From: Sandaracinaceae bacterium
Lineage (GTDB): Bacteria > Myxococcota_A > Polyangia > Polyangiales > Sandaracinaceae
DNA length: 64,000 nt
Assembly: GCA_019637095.1 (NCBI GenBank)
Contig: JAHBWG010000040.1
Span: forward strand, 1-64,000
Reading direction: 5' to 3'
The translations under genes and the position numbers were made by a program. How positions within the stretch are numbered: position 1 is the stretch's first letter; each line of letters starts with the position of its first letter. This document shows positions 41,613-52,200 of the stretch, piece by piece. Below the pieces are notes generated by a model. The model was given only the letters and a program-made list of their open reading frames with translations, was not told where the DNA came from and did not search any database.

Positions 41613-42919
41613 TCGCGCCCGCGTTCCGGCTGCCGGGCGGGGTCCCGGTGTTCCTGGAGGTATCGCACGCGCTCCCGATCGTGGACGTCGACGTGGTGAT
41701 CACGCGCGGCTCCATCCTGGATCCAGTCGGCCGCGAGGGGCTGACCCGCCTGACGGCGCGGCTGATGCGGCGCGGGCCGGCGGGCGTGGACGCGGACGTG
41801 TTCGACGAGCGGCTCGACCGGCTCGGCGCGACGCTCAGCCTCTCGGTCGGGCCCGAGTCGATGCGCGTCCAGGGCACGGTGATCCGCCGCAACCTGCCGG
41901 CGTTCCTCGACGAGCTCGCCGCGATCCTGCGGGCGCCGGCGCTGCGCGAGGACGACTTCGCGAAGGTCAAGCGCACCATCGAGTCGGAGCTGGTGCAGCT
42001 GCGCGACCACGACGCGAGCCTGGCGGCCCGCGCGCTCCGGCGCTTCCTCTTCGGGCGTCACGCGTACGGCAGACCGGCCGGCGGCACGCTGGCGTCGGTC
42101 GCCGCGATCACCCTCGACGACGTGCGGGCCTGCCACGCCGCGCGCTTCCGCGCGCCTCACGCGATCGTCGGCCTCGCCGGCGACGTGCGGCCGGAGGAGG
42201 CGGAGCGTCTCGTGCGCGATGCGCTCACCGAGCTCCCGCGCGGCGCCGCGCGCCGGCCGCCGGTGCGCGAGCCGCGGCAGCGCCCGGGCCGCCGCGTGTT
42301 CCTCGTCGACAAGCCCAAGCGCACGCAGTCGCAGATCTACGTCGGCACGCTCGGGATGAAGGTCGCCGAGCCCGACCACCACGCGATGATGGTGGCGAAC
42401 ACCGCGTTCGGCGGGACGTTCACCGCGCGCCTGATGAAGGCGGTGCGCAGCGATCGCGGCTGGAGCTACGGCGCCTACAGCAAGCTCGGCGCCGACCGGC
42501 AGCGCGAGGCGTGGTCCATGTGGACGCACCCAGGCGCCGAGCAGCTCGTCGATTGCCTCGCGCTCGAGCTGCAGCTCTACGAGCGCTGGATCGACCGCGG
42601 GCTGACGCGCGAGGAGGTCCGCCGCGCGAAGCGCTACCTGGTGAAGGGGCACGCGTTCGACCTCGAGACGGCGAGCAAGCGGCTCGAGCCCAAGCTCCAG
42701 ACCGCCGCGCTCGAGCTGCCGCCCGACTGGTTCGAGCGCTACCCCGAGCGCATCGGCGCGGTGACCCGCGACGAGGCGAACGCGGCCGTCCGGGCGCGCC
42801 TCTCGCGCGACGACCTCACCATCGCCGTGCTCGCGACGGCGACGCCGGAGCTCCGCCGTAAGCTCGCGGCGCTGCCCGGCGTGCGCGAGGTCCGCGTGAT
42901 CTCGTACGCCGACGTGTGA
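41609..42919 (+). CDS. M16 metallopeptidase-like, non-catalytic subunit
   Basis: A 436-residue M16 homologue from the overlapping GTG 41609. The zinc motif is replaced (LTRLTARLM), so it is not catalytic. The C-terminal substrate-binding region is conserved: NTAFGGTFTARLMKAVRSDRGWSYGAYS, with the Arg/Tyr pair used by partner subunits. It should form a heterodimer with the upstream protein to make the peptide chamber. Two hairpins follow its stop. Confidence 0.9.
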   Translation: MIAPAFRLPGGVPVFLEVSHALPIVDVDVVITRGSILDPVGREGLTRLTARLMRRGPAGVDADVFDERLDRLGATLSLSVGPESMRVQGTVIRRNLPAFLDELAAILRAPALREDDFAKVKRTIESELVQLRDHDASLAARALRRFLFGRHAYGRPAGGTLASVAAITLDDVRACHAARFRAPHAIVGLAGDVRPEEAERLVRDALTELPRGAARRPPVREPRQRPGRRVFLVDKPKRTQSQIYVGTLGMKVAEPDHHAMMVANTAFGGTFTARLMKAVRSDRGWSYGAYSKLGADRQREAWSMWTHPGAEQLVDCLALELQLYERWIDRGLTREEVRRAKRYLVKGHAFDLETASKRLEPKLQTAALELPPDWFERYPERIGAVTRDEANAAVRARLSRDDLTIAVLATATPELRRKLAALPGVREVRVISYADV

Positions 42920-42960
42920 GCTGTCGCACGAAGAAGTGCCCGGCCCCGTGCGTTCGGTGT

Positions 42961-43002
42961 CGTTCCCGAGGGAACGCCGCGCTCCGTCAAGGTCCTGACG
43001 GA
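42961..43002 (+). terminator. Two hairpins after the M16 pair
   Basis: CGTTCCC-GA-GGGAACG (42961-42976) and TCCGTCA-N6-TGACGGA (42983-43002) are perfect 7-bp stems 40-80 bp after the M16 stop. No T-run follows either, so Rho-independent termination is uncertain. Confidence 0.55.
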
Positions 43003-43178
43003 ACGATCCCTGCGCAGTTACGCGATCCGCCCGGAACCATTCGCGAAAGCGTGCCGCGACTCGCGAGCGCTGGTCCTCCGTGCGCCATCCTGTCGCGATG
43101 GTAGATCGATCGGCGCGGCAGGGACGCGATCCCGGATAACGCCGTAGTTACGAAGGTTTACGGGGAAATCGCGATCGG

Positions 43179-43194
43179 TGGCACGTCCGTTGCC
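43179..43194 (+). promoter_or_regulatory. Strong sigma-54 promoter of the metalloprotease operon
   Basis: TGGCACG-TCCG-TTGCC matches the -24/-12 consensus at every core base. Predicted start ~43205, giving a leader of ~195 nt before GTG 43401. It is the best -24/-12 match I found in the window. The activator that serves it is not identified; no enhancer-binding protein gene is adjacent. Confidence 0.82.
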
Positions 43195-43400
43195 TAGGGC
43201 GGTGCTCGCGCGAGTGTCCTCGTCGCGCCCGCATGGCGGTCGCGAGCGGTTCGTCGTAAAGGGGCGAGCCGTTGACAGCTCGGTGACGTTGGGCTCTGCT
43301 CCGCGCCCTCCTCGCGAGGGGAGCGCGGCAGGACCCAGCGGCGGCCGGGCTCTCGGGTGGCTCGGGCGGTGGCTCGGGACGGAACAGGGAGAAACGTTCG

Positions 43401-44747
43401 GTGAAGAACGCGACGCTGTCGGCGCTGTTGCTTCTGCTGCTCGGGGTGACCTGGGCGGGGGTCGCGGCGGCACAGGCCGACGATGAGACGGACGGCGGTG
43501 ACGCCTCCGAGCCCGGGGACGCCGAGGAACGCGCGGTCCCGCCCGATGCCGAGCCCGCCGAGGTCGAGCCTCCCGCGCAGGATCCGGCCGAGCAGGCCGA
43601 GCAGGGGACGACCGCGCTCGGCTCGCCGCAGCTCGCAGAGGGCGGTGACGACGAGGGGGAGCCGGAGGCCCCGGCCGCGGCGGAGGCCGCGCCGGCGCCC
43701 GCCGACGAGCCCCTCCCGTGGCGGAATAGCTTCTTCAACTACACGAACCAGGTCAGCACGAACTCGTTCTGGCGGGGCTCCCAGCTCAGCTACAACCCGA
43801 CGTGGGAGATGCTCTTCTCCGCCGTGCCGCGCTGGTATCCCGGCACGGGCGGCTTCCTGCGCGCCATCGTCGGCATGCGCCTCGAGGTCACCGACGACGA
43901 CTCGAACGCGCTCAACCGCGAGCCGCTGCTGAACGACATCCTCATCGACTACGTGCACCCGTTCAGCCTCGGCGACGGCTACATCCTCATGCCTTCGCTC
44001 CGGGTGAGCATCCCGACCTCGCGGCTGAGCCTCGCCGCGCAGCGCTACCTCCAGCTCGGCGCGCAGCTCACGGCGATCAAGATCATCCCGGAGGCGGGCA
44101 ACCTCACGCTCGCGCTCCTGGGCCGCTACGCGTACTGGTTCGCGGGCTCGAACGTCGTGCAGACCGACGACCCGCAGCCCGACCGCTGCCCTGCCGGCCC
44201 GCAGATCGACACCGGCGCGGGCGCCGGCATCGCGGACCCGGGGCTCTTCACCTGCGGTCAGTTCGGGACCGGCTCGAGCTTCGCGCACACCTTGCTCGCC
44301 GGCCTCTCCGCGACGGCGACCCCGATCGGCGCGTTCTCGATCAACCTCTCGGCGTTCCTGTTCATCACGCACGGCTACGGCCTCGCGCCCGCGTACGTCG
44401 ACGTCGCGACGAGCGAGGAGCCGCTGATGATCGCGGACGGCAGCCCGTCGCACTGGCAGAACTTCACCTTCATCTCCGTCTCGGTGGCGTACCAGTTCGA
44501 GCCGTGGCTCAACATGTCGCTGGGCATCCAGAACTCCGGCCTCGTCGCGCCGGTGTGGGACCCGAGCGGGAACCTCTACAACCCGCTGTTCACGCCGAAC
44601 ACGCAGGTGTGGCTCACGGCGACCTTCACCGTGGACGAGCTCTGGAAGGCGCTCTTCACCGGCGGTGAGGACGGCCTGACGCCCGAGGAGCGGCAGCGCC
44701 GCCAGCAGGGCCTCGCGAGCGGCCCGAGCCTCGGGGGGGCCTTCTGA
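43401..44747 (+). CDS. Predicted outer-membrane beta-barrel protein
   Basis: A 448-residue protein from GTG 43401 (GGGAG upstream). Signal peptide ~1-25 (GVAAAQA). Residues ~26-100 are an acidic, Pro/Ala/Glu-rich linker. The rest (from SFFNYTNQVSTNSFWRGSQLSY) is rich in alternating aromatic/hydrophobic strands with polar turns, such as LRVSIPTSRLSLAAQRYLQLG and FISVSVAYQFEPWLNMSLGIQN, typical of a barrel. No named family recognised. A disulfide-capable loop (~250-285) contains two cysteines. It is the first gene of the operon with the two giant metalloproteases, so it may be their outer-membrane partner or export channel. Confidence 0.78.
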   Translation: MKNATLSALLLLLLGVTWAGVAAAQADDETDGGDASEPGDAEERAVPPDAEPAEVEPPAQDPAEQAEQGTTALGSPQLAEGGDDEGEPEAPAAAEAAPAPADEPLPWRNSFFNYTNQVSTNSFWRGSQLSYNPTWEMLFSAVPRWYPGTGGFLRAIVGMRLEVTDDDSNALNREPLLNDILIDYVHPFSLGDGYILMPSLRVSIPTSRLSLAAQRYLQLGAQLTAIKIIPEAGNLTLALLGRYAYWFAGSNVVQTDDPQPDRCPAGPQIDTGAGAGIADPGLFTCGQFGTGSSFAHTLLAGLSATATPIGAFSINLSAFLFITHGYGLAPAYVDVATSEEPLMIADGSPSHWQNFTFISVSVAYQFEPWLNMSLGIQNSGLVAPVWDPSGNLYNPLFTPNTQVWLTATFTVDELWKALFTGGEDGLTPEERQRRQQGLASGPSLGGAF

Positions 44748-44845
44748 TGACGCGCACGAACGACAGCATCGAAACCGTTTCCGCAGCCGGCCTTCGGCGG
44801 CTGCCCATCGTCTTGGGGAAGACTGGCTCGTTGGAGGCTCGGAAC

Positions 44846-47800
44846 ATGAGGCGACTTCTCAACACGCTCGCGGTGCTCGGAGCGTTCTCGATCTTCGTCG
44901 GGGGTTGCGGTGACCTCCAGCCCCCGGTCAACCGGGTCGGCGTGAACGTGATCGAGAAGAGCGCGCTCGAAGGCACCTGGTACATGCACCAGACCATCAT
45001 CCAGATGGCCTACGAGGGCGCGCCGATCGGGTTCGTCGGTGCGAACGCGGGTGACGCCACGGGTGGCTTCCTCGGGTTCTCGATCCCGCGCATCCGCTGG
45101 GTCATCGACGAGAACTTCGTCTACGCCTACCGCGACTACGAGCTCATCGGCGATCCCGACGACCCCTTCCGCTACCGCGGGGACGAGGACGCGGACTACC
45201 TCGGCCAGCCGGTCGCGGCGTTCCGCATCCAGAGCCACTTCGACATCCGCCGCACCTACAACTCGGTGACGGGCGAAGAGCAGAACGTCGTGGTGGAGAA
45301 CACCAACGACCGCCACTGGTACGAGCGCCAGTTCATGCGCGTCGACTGGTCGCAGAACCTCGTGTCGCCCTCGTTCCAGGCGGGCGGCGGTTGGGTTCGC
45401 GCCGAGTCGGCGTCGCTCTTCGTGCAGGACGAGAGCCGCTACCCCCGCGAGTACCGCCCGCAGTTCCACTTCATGGGCTGCAGCGGCCCGACGGACACGA
45501 ACTGCGATCTCGACGACCGCGACTACGCGACCGACTACGACCAGGGCCAGCTCTACTCGATGAGCTTCGTCAACCAGATGATCCTGGCGCCGGCGCCCAA
45601 CGAGTTCGGCTTCCTCTGCAACTGGGGTGGGCCGTCCGAGCCGATCCTCCAGCAGTTCGGCGCGCCCGAGTGCGCGAGCGTCGAGATCTTCACGCGCACG
45701 AGCTTCCTGCGCGTGAGCGACCGGCGCGAGTACGAGCCGGTCGGCTGGACGCACGACCGCTTCAACCGCGCCGGCTACTTCGCCCTCGATCGCCCGACGT
45801 ACGATCTCTCGCGCGACGGCGAGGACCGCAGCGACGGCTTCACCGACTTCACCAACCAGTCGGCGAACCGCCACAACATCTGGCAGAACTGGTGGCAGCG
45901 CGACGCGAGCGGCGCCGTCGTCCGTGACGCCAGCGGCCAGCGCGTCCAGCTCCCGTACACCGAGCGGCGCGTGCGCCCGCTCCTCTGGTACACGAGCCGC
46001 GAGGTCCCCGCGCACCTGGTGCGGCCGAGCTACGAGCTCGTCGCGCAGTGGAACGAGACCTTCATGAGCACGGTGCGCCAGCTGCGCGGCCAGGAGCCGC
46101 CGCAGTACCAGCCGGTCTCCTGCCAGAGCGACGACCCGGGCGGCTACTGCTACTGCCAGCGCCACCCGGACACCGGCGAGGTGCTCAACCCGACCTGCCG
46201 CGGCATGTACGACCCGTTCGAGTCGCCGGACGCTGCGCGCGGGCGCCTCTCCGGGGGTGAGCCGTACGACTGCTACGTCGCGCGCGTGGACGCGGCGGGC
46301 AACGTCGTCGGCAGCGCGTTCGACGCCGAGCCGGACTGGACCAACACCGGGCTCACGGACGCCGCGTTCAACGGCTGGTTCGAGACCGCGATGGTCGGCG
46401 CCGAGTGCGTCAACGTCCTTCGCATCAACACCTGCCACTTCGGCAACCGTGACGAGTGGGGCTCGCTCGACTGCCAGCAGCGCGGCGACATCCGCTTCAA
46501 GCTGCTCAGCTACGTCGACCAGCCCGGCACGCCCTTCCTCGGCGTCGCTCAGCTCCGCGGCGACCCGGTCACCGGCGAGATCATCACCGGCGACGCGAAC
46601 ATCGGCGGCCCGGCGATGGACACCCAGCGCACCCGCGCGATGGAGGCCTACGACCTCATCAACGGGAACCTCACCACGCAGGAGTACTACACGGGTGAGG
46701 ACGTCCGGGCGTACCTGAACGCGCTCTCCCACGTGGAGCTGCCCGCCGCGCCCCGCATCGACTTCCGCACCGCGCTCCCGAGCGGCGGCATCGCGTCCGC
46801 GATGCACGGCGTGATGGGTCGCGCGCTCGATCGCGCGGAGCTGCTCCGGGGCGCCGAGGGTCGCGCGGCGATCTTCAGCGACCGCGGCCGCGAGCTCATC
46901 GGCAGCGACATCGAGCGCCGCCTCGTCTCCGGGCCCGACGCGCTCGCCATGGCCGGCCTCGACTTCGCGCCCAACGGCTCGTCGCTCGAGTCCTTCGGCA
47001 GCGAGATCATCGACCGCGTCTCGCCGTTCCGGGGCTCGCTCGAGGAGCAGTTCTACTCGATCACGGACCGTGAGCTGCGCTTCGCGCTCACGAACGTGCA
47101 CATGCCGACGGCCTACACCGACAACTCGGTCCTTCACTTCGTGACCGAGCACTCGGGCTGGCCGCGGGTGCGCGTCGAGTTCGAGCTCAACCGCCGCCTC
47201 TACCGCGACACGCAGGTCCACGAGATGGGCCACTGCCTCGGCCTGCGCCACCACTTCGGCGGCACGGCGGACCCGGGCAACTACTTCGACGGCTACTACA
47301 CCATCAACCAGCGGTTCCCGCTGCCGGAGCCGAGCGACTTCAACCGCGACGGCGTGCCGGGCCTGAGCCCGAGCGAGCAGATCGCGTTCGAGGACGCCTA
47401 CGAAGAGGCGCGCCGCCTGCGCGAGCTCGCCGGCATCGACCAGTGGGCGAACAGCTCGGTGATGGACTACACGCCGGAGTGGTACCAGCGCATCCAGGGC
47501 GCGGGCTACCACGACTTCATGGCGATCTCGTTCGGCTACGGCGACGTCGTGGACATCTACGACAACAGCCGCGCCGCCGACGGATCCTCGCGTCCGGCCC
47601 TGCCGATCGCGAACCTGAACCCGGTCAACACCCGTCGCGTCGGCGTCAAGTGGTACCACGGCGGCGAGACCTGCACGACCGACGCGGAGTGCCCGTTCTC
47701 GACGAGCGGCGCGCGCGCCGGCGAGCTGTTGCCGGCGAACCGGTCCGCGGGGATCACCCAGACCTGTCAGCCGAACCCGCGCACGTCCGGTCACCGGGTG

Positions 47801-49285
47801 TGCTCGAACTTCGACGCCGACGTCGCTCGCTACATGGAGTCGGCCGGCCCGACCCCGGCGTGGGTGCCCGTCGAGTACTTCTACTGCGAGGACATCCGCT
47901 CGAGCACGCGCACGCTCCCGGGCTGCTCGATCTTCGACGCGGGTGACAGCTTCCGCGAGATCGTCCGCACCCAGATGCAGGCGTACGAGCGCTCGTACAT
48001 CTTCTCCAACTTCCGCCGCTACCGGCGCAACTTCACGACCTACACCTACGGCAGCTCGCTCATCCGCTACCTCGAGCCGCTGCTGACCATCTACCAGAAC
48101 CTCATCTACCGCTACGCGAGCGACCCGGCGTTCCGCGAGGTCGAGGGCGCCTTCGGCTTCGACGACCAGTTCCTCGCGACCGCGGACACGATGAACTTCT
48201 TCGCGCGCCTCCTCTCGCAGCCGTCGATCGGCTCGTACGAGTGGGACGCAGGGTGGAACCGGTACGAGATCGTGAGCTTCGACGCGCGCCCCGACGCGCA
48301 GGTCCGGATCCCGTTCGGGCAGGGCCGCTACCTCAACTCGATCTACCAGCGCGGCCTCACCGGCATCGATCGCGTCGAGCGGATCGGCAGCATCTACGAC
48401 TCGATCTACGGGATGCTCTTCATGACGGCGCGCGGCATCGGCCCGTTCTACGGCCCGGACGTCGCGTTCTGGACGAACTTCTACGACATCTTCCCGAACG
48501 AGATTCAGCAGATCTTCACCGGGATGATCGCGGGTCGCCCCGAGGAGTACATGCCTCGCCTGCAGTGCACGAGCGGGGACACCTTCCCGCGCTGCCGCGA
48601 GCCGCGCATGGTCTTCATGGACTTCTACCGCGGCGACTGCTCCATCGACCCGACGACCGGCTCGCCGCGCACGGAGACGTGCCGTCCGAACCCGGCGGAG
48701 GTCACCTACCGCGACCTCGCCGTCCTGAACGGCGGCACGCGGTTCTTCCTCCAGTCCTACGCGGCCATCTTCGCCCTGCAGGAGTTCCCCATCTACTACG
48801 ACACGACCTTCCAGAACCAGATGTACATCTGCGTCGAAGGTCAGGGGAACTGCTTCGCGCCGTCCGACACGGCCATCGAGGGCGTGGACTACGTCCGCCA
48901 CGTCAGCCGGCGGTTCAGCAAGAACTTCCTCGCCTGGCAGGTGGACGCGGACGACGGCGTGGCCGAGCAGACCTCCATCGCGTTCGCGATGGTCAGCGAG
49001 GCTCGCAACAACGACTTCATCATCCGGATGCTCCAGCGGTACCGAGGCGACCACCTCCCCGGTGACCCGCCGCCGAGCATCACCTACTTGACCCCGGAGG
49101 AGCGCGCGCAGCTCGCGGCGATCGGCTACGACGTCGAGGGCCTCGGCGCTGCGCAGGTGCAGGAGGAGATCACCCGCCTCGAGCAGCGCCTGAGCTCGCT
49201 GGAGTCGTTCTTCTTCTACCTGATCCAGCTCGAACGCGAGTTCGGGATCCAGTTCCCGCTCATCTACCGCCGGCCGGAGATCTGA
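44846..49285 (+). CDS. Giant lipoprotein zinc metalloprotease A
   Basis: A 1479-residue protein. ATG 44846 is chosen from TTGGAGG 8 nt upstream and because it opens a lipoprotein signal with VGGC; an earlier ATG (44747) overlaps the barrel stop. The zinc site HEMGHCLGLRH is at 792-802 and a Met-turn SSVMDY with Met873 follows, both metzincin features. The rest, including early RWVIDENFVYAYRDYE and DIRRTYNSVTGE, resembles the large zinc-dependent metalloproteases with DUF5117/DUF4953-like regions. Scattered cysteines suggest disulfides. Its location should be the outer-membrane surface or periplasm. It is paralogous to the next gene over its whole length. Confidence 0.88.
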   Translation: MRRLLNTLAVLGAFSIFVGGCGDLQPPVNRVGVNVIEKSALEGTWYMHQTIIQMAYEGAPIGFVGANAGDATGGFLGFSIPRIRWVIDENFVYAYRDYELIGDPDDPFRYRGDEDADYLGQPVAAFRIQSHFDIRRTYNSVTGEEQNVVVENTNDRHWYERQFMRVDWSQNLVSPSFQAGGGWVRAESASLFVQDESRYPREYRPQFHFMGCSGPTDTNCDLDDRDYATDYDQGQLYSMSFVNQMILAPAPNEFGFLCNWGGPSEPILQQFGAPECASVEIFTRTSFLRVSDRREYEPVGWTHDRFNRAGYFALDRPTYDLSRDGEDRSDGFTDFTNQSANRHNIWQNWWQRDASGAVVRDASGQRVQLPYTERRVRPLLWYTSREVPAHLVRPSYELVAQWNETFMSTVRQLRGQEPPQYQPVSCQSDDPGGYCYCQRHPDTGEVLNPTCRGMYDPFESPDAARGRLSGGEPYDCYVARVDAAGNVVGSAFDAEPDWTNTGLTDAAFNGWFETAMVGAECVNVLRINTCHFGNRDEWGSLDCQQRGDIRFKLLSYVDQPGTPFLGVAQLRGDPVTGEIITGDANIGGPAMDTQRTRAMEAYDLINGNLTTQEYYTGEDVRAYLNALSHVELPAAPRIDFRTALPSGGIASAMHGVMGRALDRAELLRGAEGRAAIFSDRGRELIGSDIERRLVSGPDALAMAGLDFAPNGSSLESFGSEIIDRVSPFRGSLEEQFYSITDRELRFALTNVHMPTAYTDNSVLHFVTEHSGWPRVRVEFELNRRLYRDTQVHEMGHCLGLRHHFGGTADPGNYFDGYYTINQRFPLPEPSDFNRDGVPGLSPSEQIAFEDAYEEARRLRELAGIDQWANSSVMDYTPEWYQRIQGAGYHDFMAISFGYGDVVDIYDNSRAADGSSRPALPIANLNPVNTRRVGVKWYHGGETCTTDAECPFSTSGARAGELLPANRSAGITQTCQPNPRTSGHRVCSNFDADVARYMESAGPTPAWVPVEYFYCEDIRSSTRTLPGCSIFDAGDSFREIVRTQMQAYERSYIFSNFRRYRRNFTTYTYGSSLIRYLEPLLTIYQNLIYRYASDPAFREVEGAFGFDDQFLATADTMNFFARLLSQPSIGSYEWDAGWNRYEIVSFDARPDAQVRIPFGQGRYLNSIYQRGLTGIDRVERIGSIYDSIYGMLFMTARGIGPFYGPDVAFWTNFYDIFPNEIQQIFTGMIAGRPEEYMPRLQCTSGDTFPRCREPRMVFMDFYRGDCSIDPTTGSPRTETCRPNPAEVTYRDLAVLNGGTRFFLQSYAAIFALQEFPIYYDTTFQNQMYICVEGQGNCFAPSDTAIEGVDYVRHVSRRFSKNFLAWQVDADDGVAEQTSIAFAMVSEARNNDFIIRMLQRYRGDHLPGDPPPSITYLTPEERAQLAAIGYDVEGLGAAQVQEEITRLEQRLSSLESFFFYLIQLEREFGIQFPLIYRRPEI

Positions 49286-49295
49286 GGTGAGGACC

Positions 49296-52200
49296 ATGGG
49301 CACGAACAGTCACTCCTATCGGCACGGAATCAGCGTCATGCGGAACTTCCTCCTCGGTCTCATCGTCCTCGCGGTCGGCGGCCTCTCGGTCGTCGGGTGC
49401 GTCGAGCCCGGCCCGGACATCGACCGGACCCAGAACAACCTCGTCGACAAGCGCATCTTCGAGGGCGAGTGGTGGCACAGCCGCGCCGTCCTCGACGCCG
49501 GCGACGACGGGCTCTGGGCCATCGCCCAGGCCGGCGCCGGCGCGCCCTGGGAGGGCGCGATGGCGAACTTCGACATCGCGTCTCGCTCAGGCGTCATCGG
49601 CCGCATCCGCTGGGTGATCGACGAGAACTTCCTCTACGCCTACCGCTCGCACGAGATCGTCGTGGGCGCGGCGGAGGACGCGACCTCGCCGGACTTCCTC
49701 GGGCAGCCGCTCGCGATCTACCGCATCACCGGGCACGTCGACGTCCGCTACGAGTACAACACCCTCACGGGCGAGCGGACGAACGTCATCAGCGAGTCGC
49801 AGGACCGCCGCTGGTACGACCGGCAGTACATGCGGGTCGACTGGTCGACGAACCTCGTCACCTTCGGCCTGTTCGGCGCGAGCCTCGAGCTCGAGCAGTT
49901 CTTCGGCACCTTCCGCCGCGAGCCGGTGGACTCGTGGATCCAGGAGGGCGGCGACGGCCGGATCCCGGACTCGTGGCGCCCGCAGTTCGTGCGCATCGGG
50001 AACGACCGCTCGTCCTACCGCTGGGCGGACGAGTGGCCGACCGACATGGACGACACGGTCCACTACATGTCCTTCGTGGCGCAGGAGATCTGGACGCCGA
50101 CCAACTGCTTCGGAGAGGCGTGCAACTCGTCGGTGCGGCTGATCTTGCGCAACTCGTTCCTGCGCGTCCCGCCGAACCACGAGTACGCGGTCGAGACGCT
50201 GCCGAACAGCGAGTACGACCGGTTCGGCATCATCCGCACCGAGCAGCGCACCTTCTTCCGCGGCAGCCGCGAGCGCTCGGGCATCGGCGCGTACTGCGAC
50301 GCGACCGCGATCGCCACCTGCAACTTCGACGAGGACTGCGGCGTCGGCGGCGTGTGTGATCTCGGCACGAGCCGCTGCACGGCGGGCGTCCTCGAGGATC
50401 TCGACGACTGCGGCGCCGGCAACCGCGCGAACTACGCGACCGGCCGCTGCGAGAACGACACCGACGCGGTCTGCGGCGGCGCCCTCTGCAACACGTCGAC
50501 GCACCTGTGCGAGGGCGGCCTGAGCGCGCACCGCGGCGAGACCGACTGGCTCACCTTCTACCGGCTGCGCCACAACTTCTACTCCCGCTCGCTCCAGCGC
50601 GACCGCCCCTGCCTGGCGGACTGGCAGTGCGACAACCGCCACGGGACGATCGCCGGCGCCGACCCGGCGATGACCGACGGCTCGGTGTGTGACGTCGCGG
50701 CCGGGGTGTGCACCATCCCGATCCGCCAGCGTCCGGTGCGCCCGGTGGACTACCACCTCAGCCCCGGCTTCCCGCGCTACCTCGTGCGCAGCGCGTTCGA
50801 GGTCATCTCGGACTGGAACGACACGTTCATGACCGGCAACCGCGCCCTGCGTGGCGAGCCTGCGCCGACCGGGCCGGACGTGGCGTGTCAGAGCACGAAC
50901 CCCGCGGACTACTGCTTCTGCGGCGACGTCAACGCGCCCGAGGTCCGCGCGGATCGCACCTGCGCGCACCGCAGCAACATGTTCGTCCCGCCGGAGATGC
51001 GCGGTGAGACCAACGCGTTCCGATGCTGGGTGGGGATCGTCGGGCCGGACGGGACCGCCCGCCCGGAGAGCGAGACGGAGAATCCGTCGCGCCCGACGAG
51101 CTACGCCGACTACCCCGAGGACGTCTACCGCTACGCCTTCATCGGCGACGAGTGCATGCTCCGCCTGCAGGTGAACAGCTGCGACCGGCCCGTCGCCGAC
51201 GGCCAGCCGCGCGCCGCCTGCGAGGAGTACGGCGACCTGCGCTACCAGTTCTTCAACTACACCTCCGGCGCCGGCGCGGGCTGGTGCGGCGTCATGCAGC
51301 CCCTGCAGGACCCGACGACCGGTGAGGGCATCAGCATCCCGGTCAACATGGGCGGCCTCTGCCTCGACCGGATCGCCACGCGCGCCCTCGACCTCTGGCC
51401 GGTGCTCCGCGGCGAGGTCGCGGAGGACACGCTGTACTCGGGCGAGCACATGCGCGGTTACTACGAGCGCACGGGCAACGTCCACGTCCCGGTCGGCTTC
51501 GCGCCGGCCATCGACGGCGCCGAGTACCGTCCGGACGACCTCGGTCGTCCGGCGGGCATGGCGATGATCCCGACCGACCTGAACACGCACCTCAACGAGG
51601 TCTTCGCGTCGGTCGCCCCGCGCCTCGAGCGCCTCGCGGGCGTCGGCCCGGACGGGAGCACCGAGGGTGAGGGCCGCGCGCTCCTGTTCTCGGGCCGCCT
51701 TCGCAACCTGCAGGGCACCGCGCTCGAGCGGCGCTTGGTCGAGGGCATGGCGCTCGAGGGCGCGGACGCGTTCCGCACCCAGAGCCCGCTGCTCGCGTAC
51801 AACACCGAGCAGCGCAGCGGTGGCCGCGTGAGCACGGAGGCGCTGATCGACCAGATCTCGCCGTTCCGCGAGGGCTTCAACGACCTCGTCCACGCGCAGG
51901 TCCGGCAGGACCAGCTCCTGCTCGACAACTACATCCACATGCCCCGCGAGGCGATCTTCACGAGCCGCTACAACCAGTGGTGGGCGGAGGCGTTCCGCGG
52001 CCGCAGCCAGGGTGAGGCGGGCATCCGCTGGCGCCAGGCGTTCCACAAGGTCGTGATGCTCCACGAGATGGGCCACGGCCTGGGCATGGAGCACAACTTC
52101 GCCGGCAGCTACGACCGCAACCACTACGCGGACGGCTACTTCAACCTCGTCACGCAGACGGACGCCTCGGGTCGGCACACGCTCGCGTTGCCGGTGCTCG

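Larger units (their letters stand above)
42920..43400. other. 481-bp intergenic region (M16 end to metalloprotease operon)
   Basis: This holds no gene I can support. From left to right it has two hairpins after the M16 pair (42961-43002), two copies of AGTTACG (43016 and 43146), a sigma-54 promoter (43179-43194), and a leader of ~195 nt. In the leader CCGCGCCCTCC and GGGGAGCGCGG can form an 11-bp stem with one mismatch at about 43302-43332. Direct GTG start and GGGAG follow. Confidence 0.7.

Noticed and set aside
43272-43306. TTGACA as a sigma-70 -35 box in the metalloprotease leader
   Set aside because: No acceptable -10 box at 16-18 bp spacing (TCTGCT at best), and the sigma-54 site upstream is far better.
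44576-49303. Very long minus-strand open frame opposite protease A
   Set aside because: It is antisense to a gene with signal peptide, zinc motif and ribosome site. The translation is Arg/Ala/Val/Asp/Glu-biased with no motif, as expected from GC3 bias.
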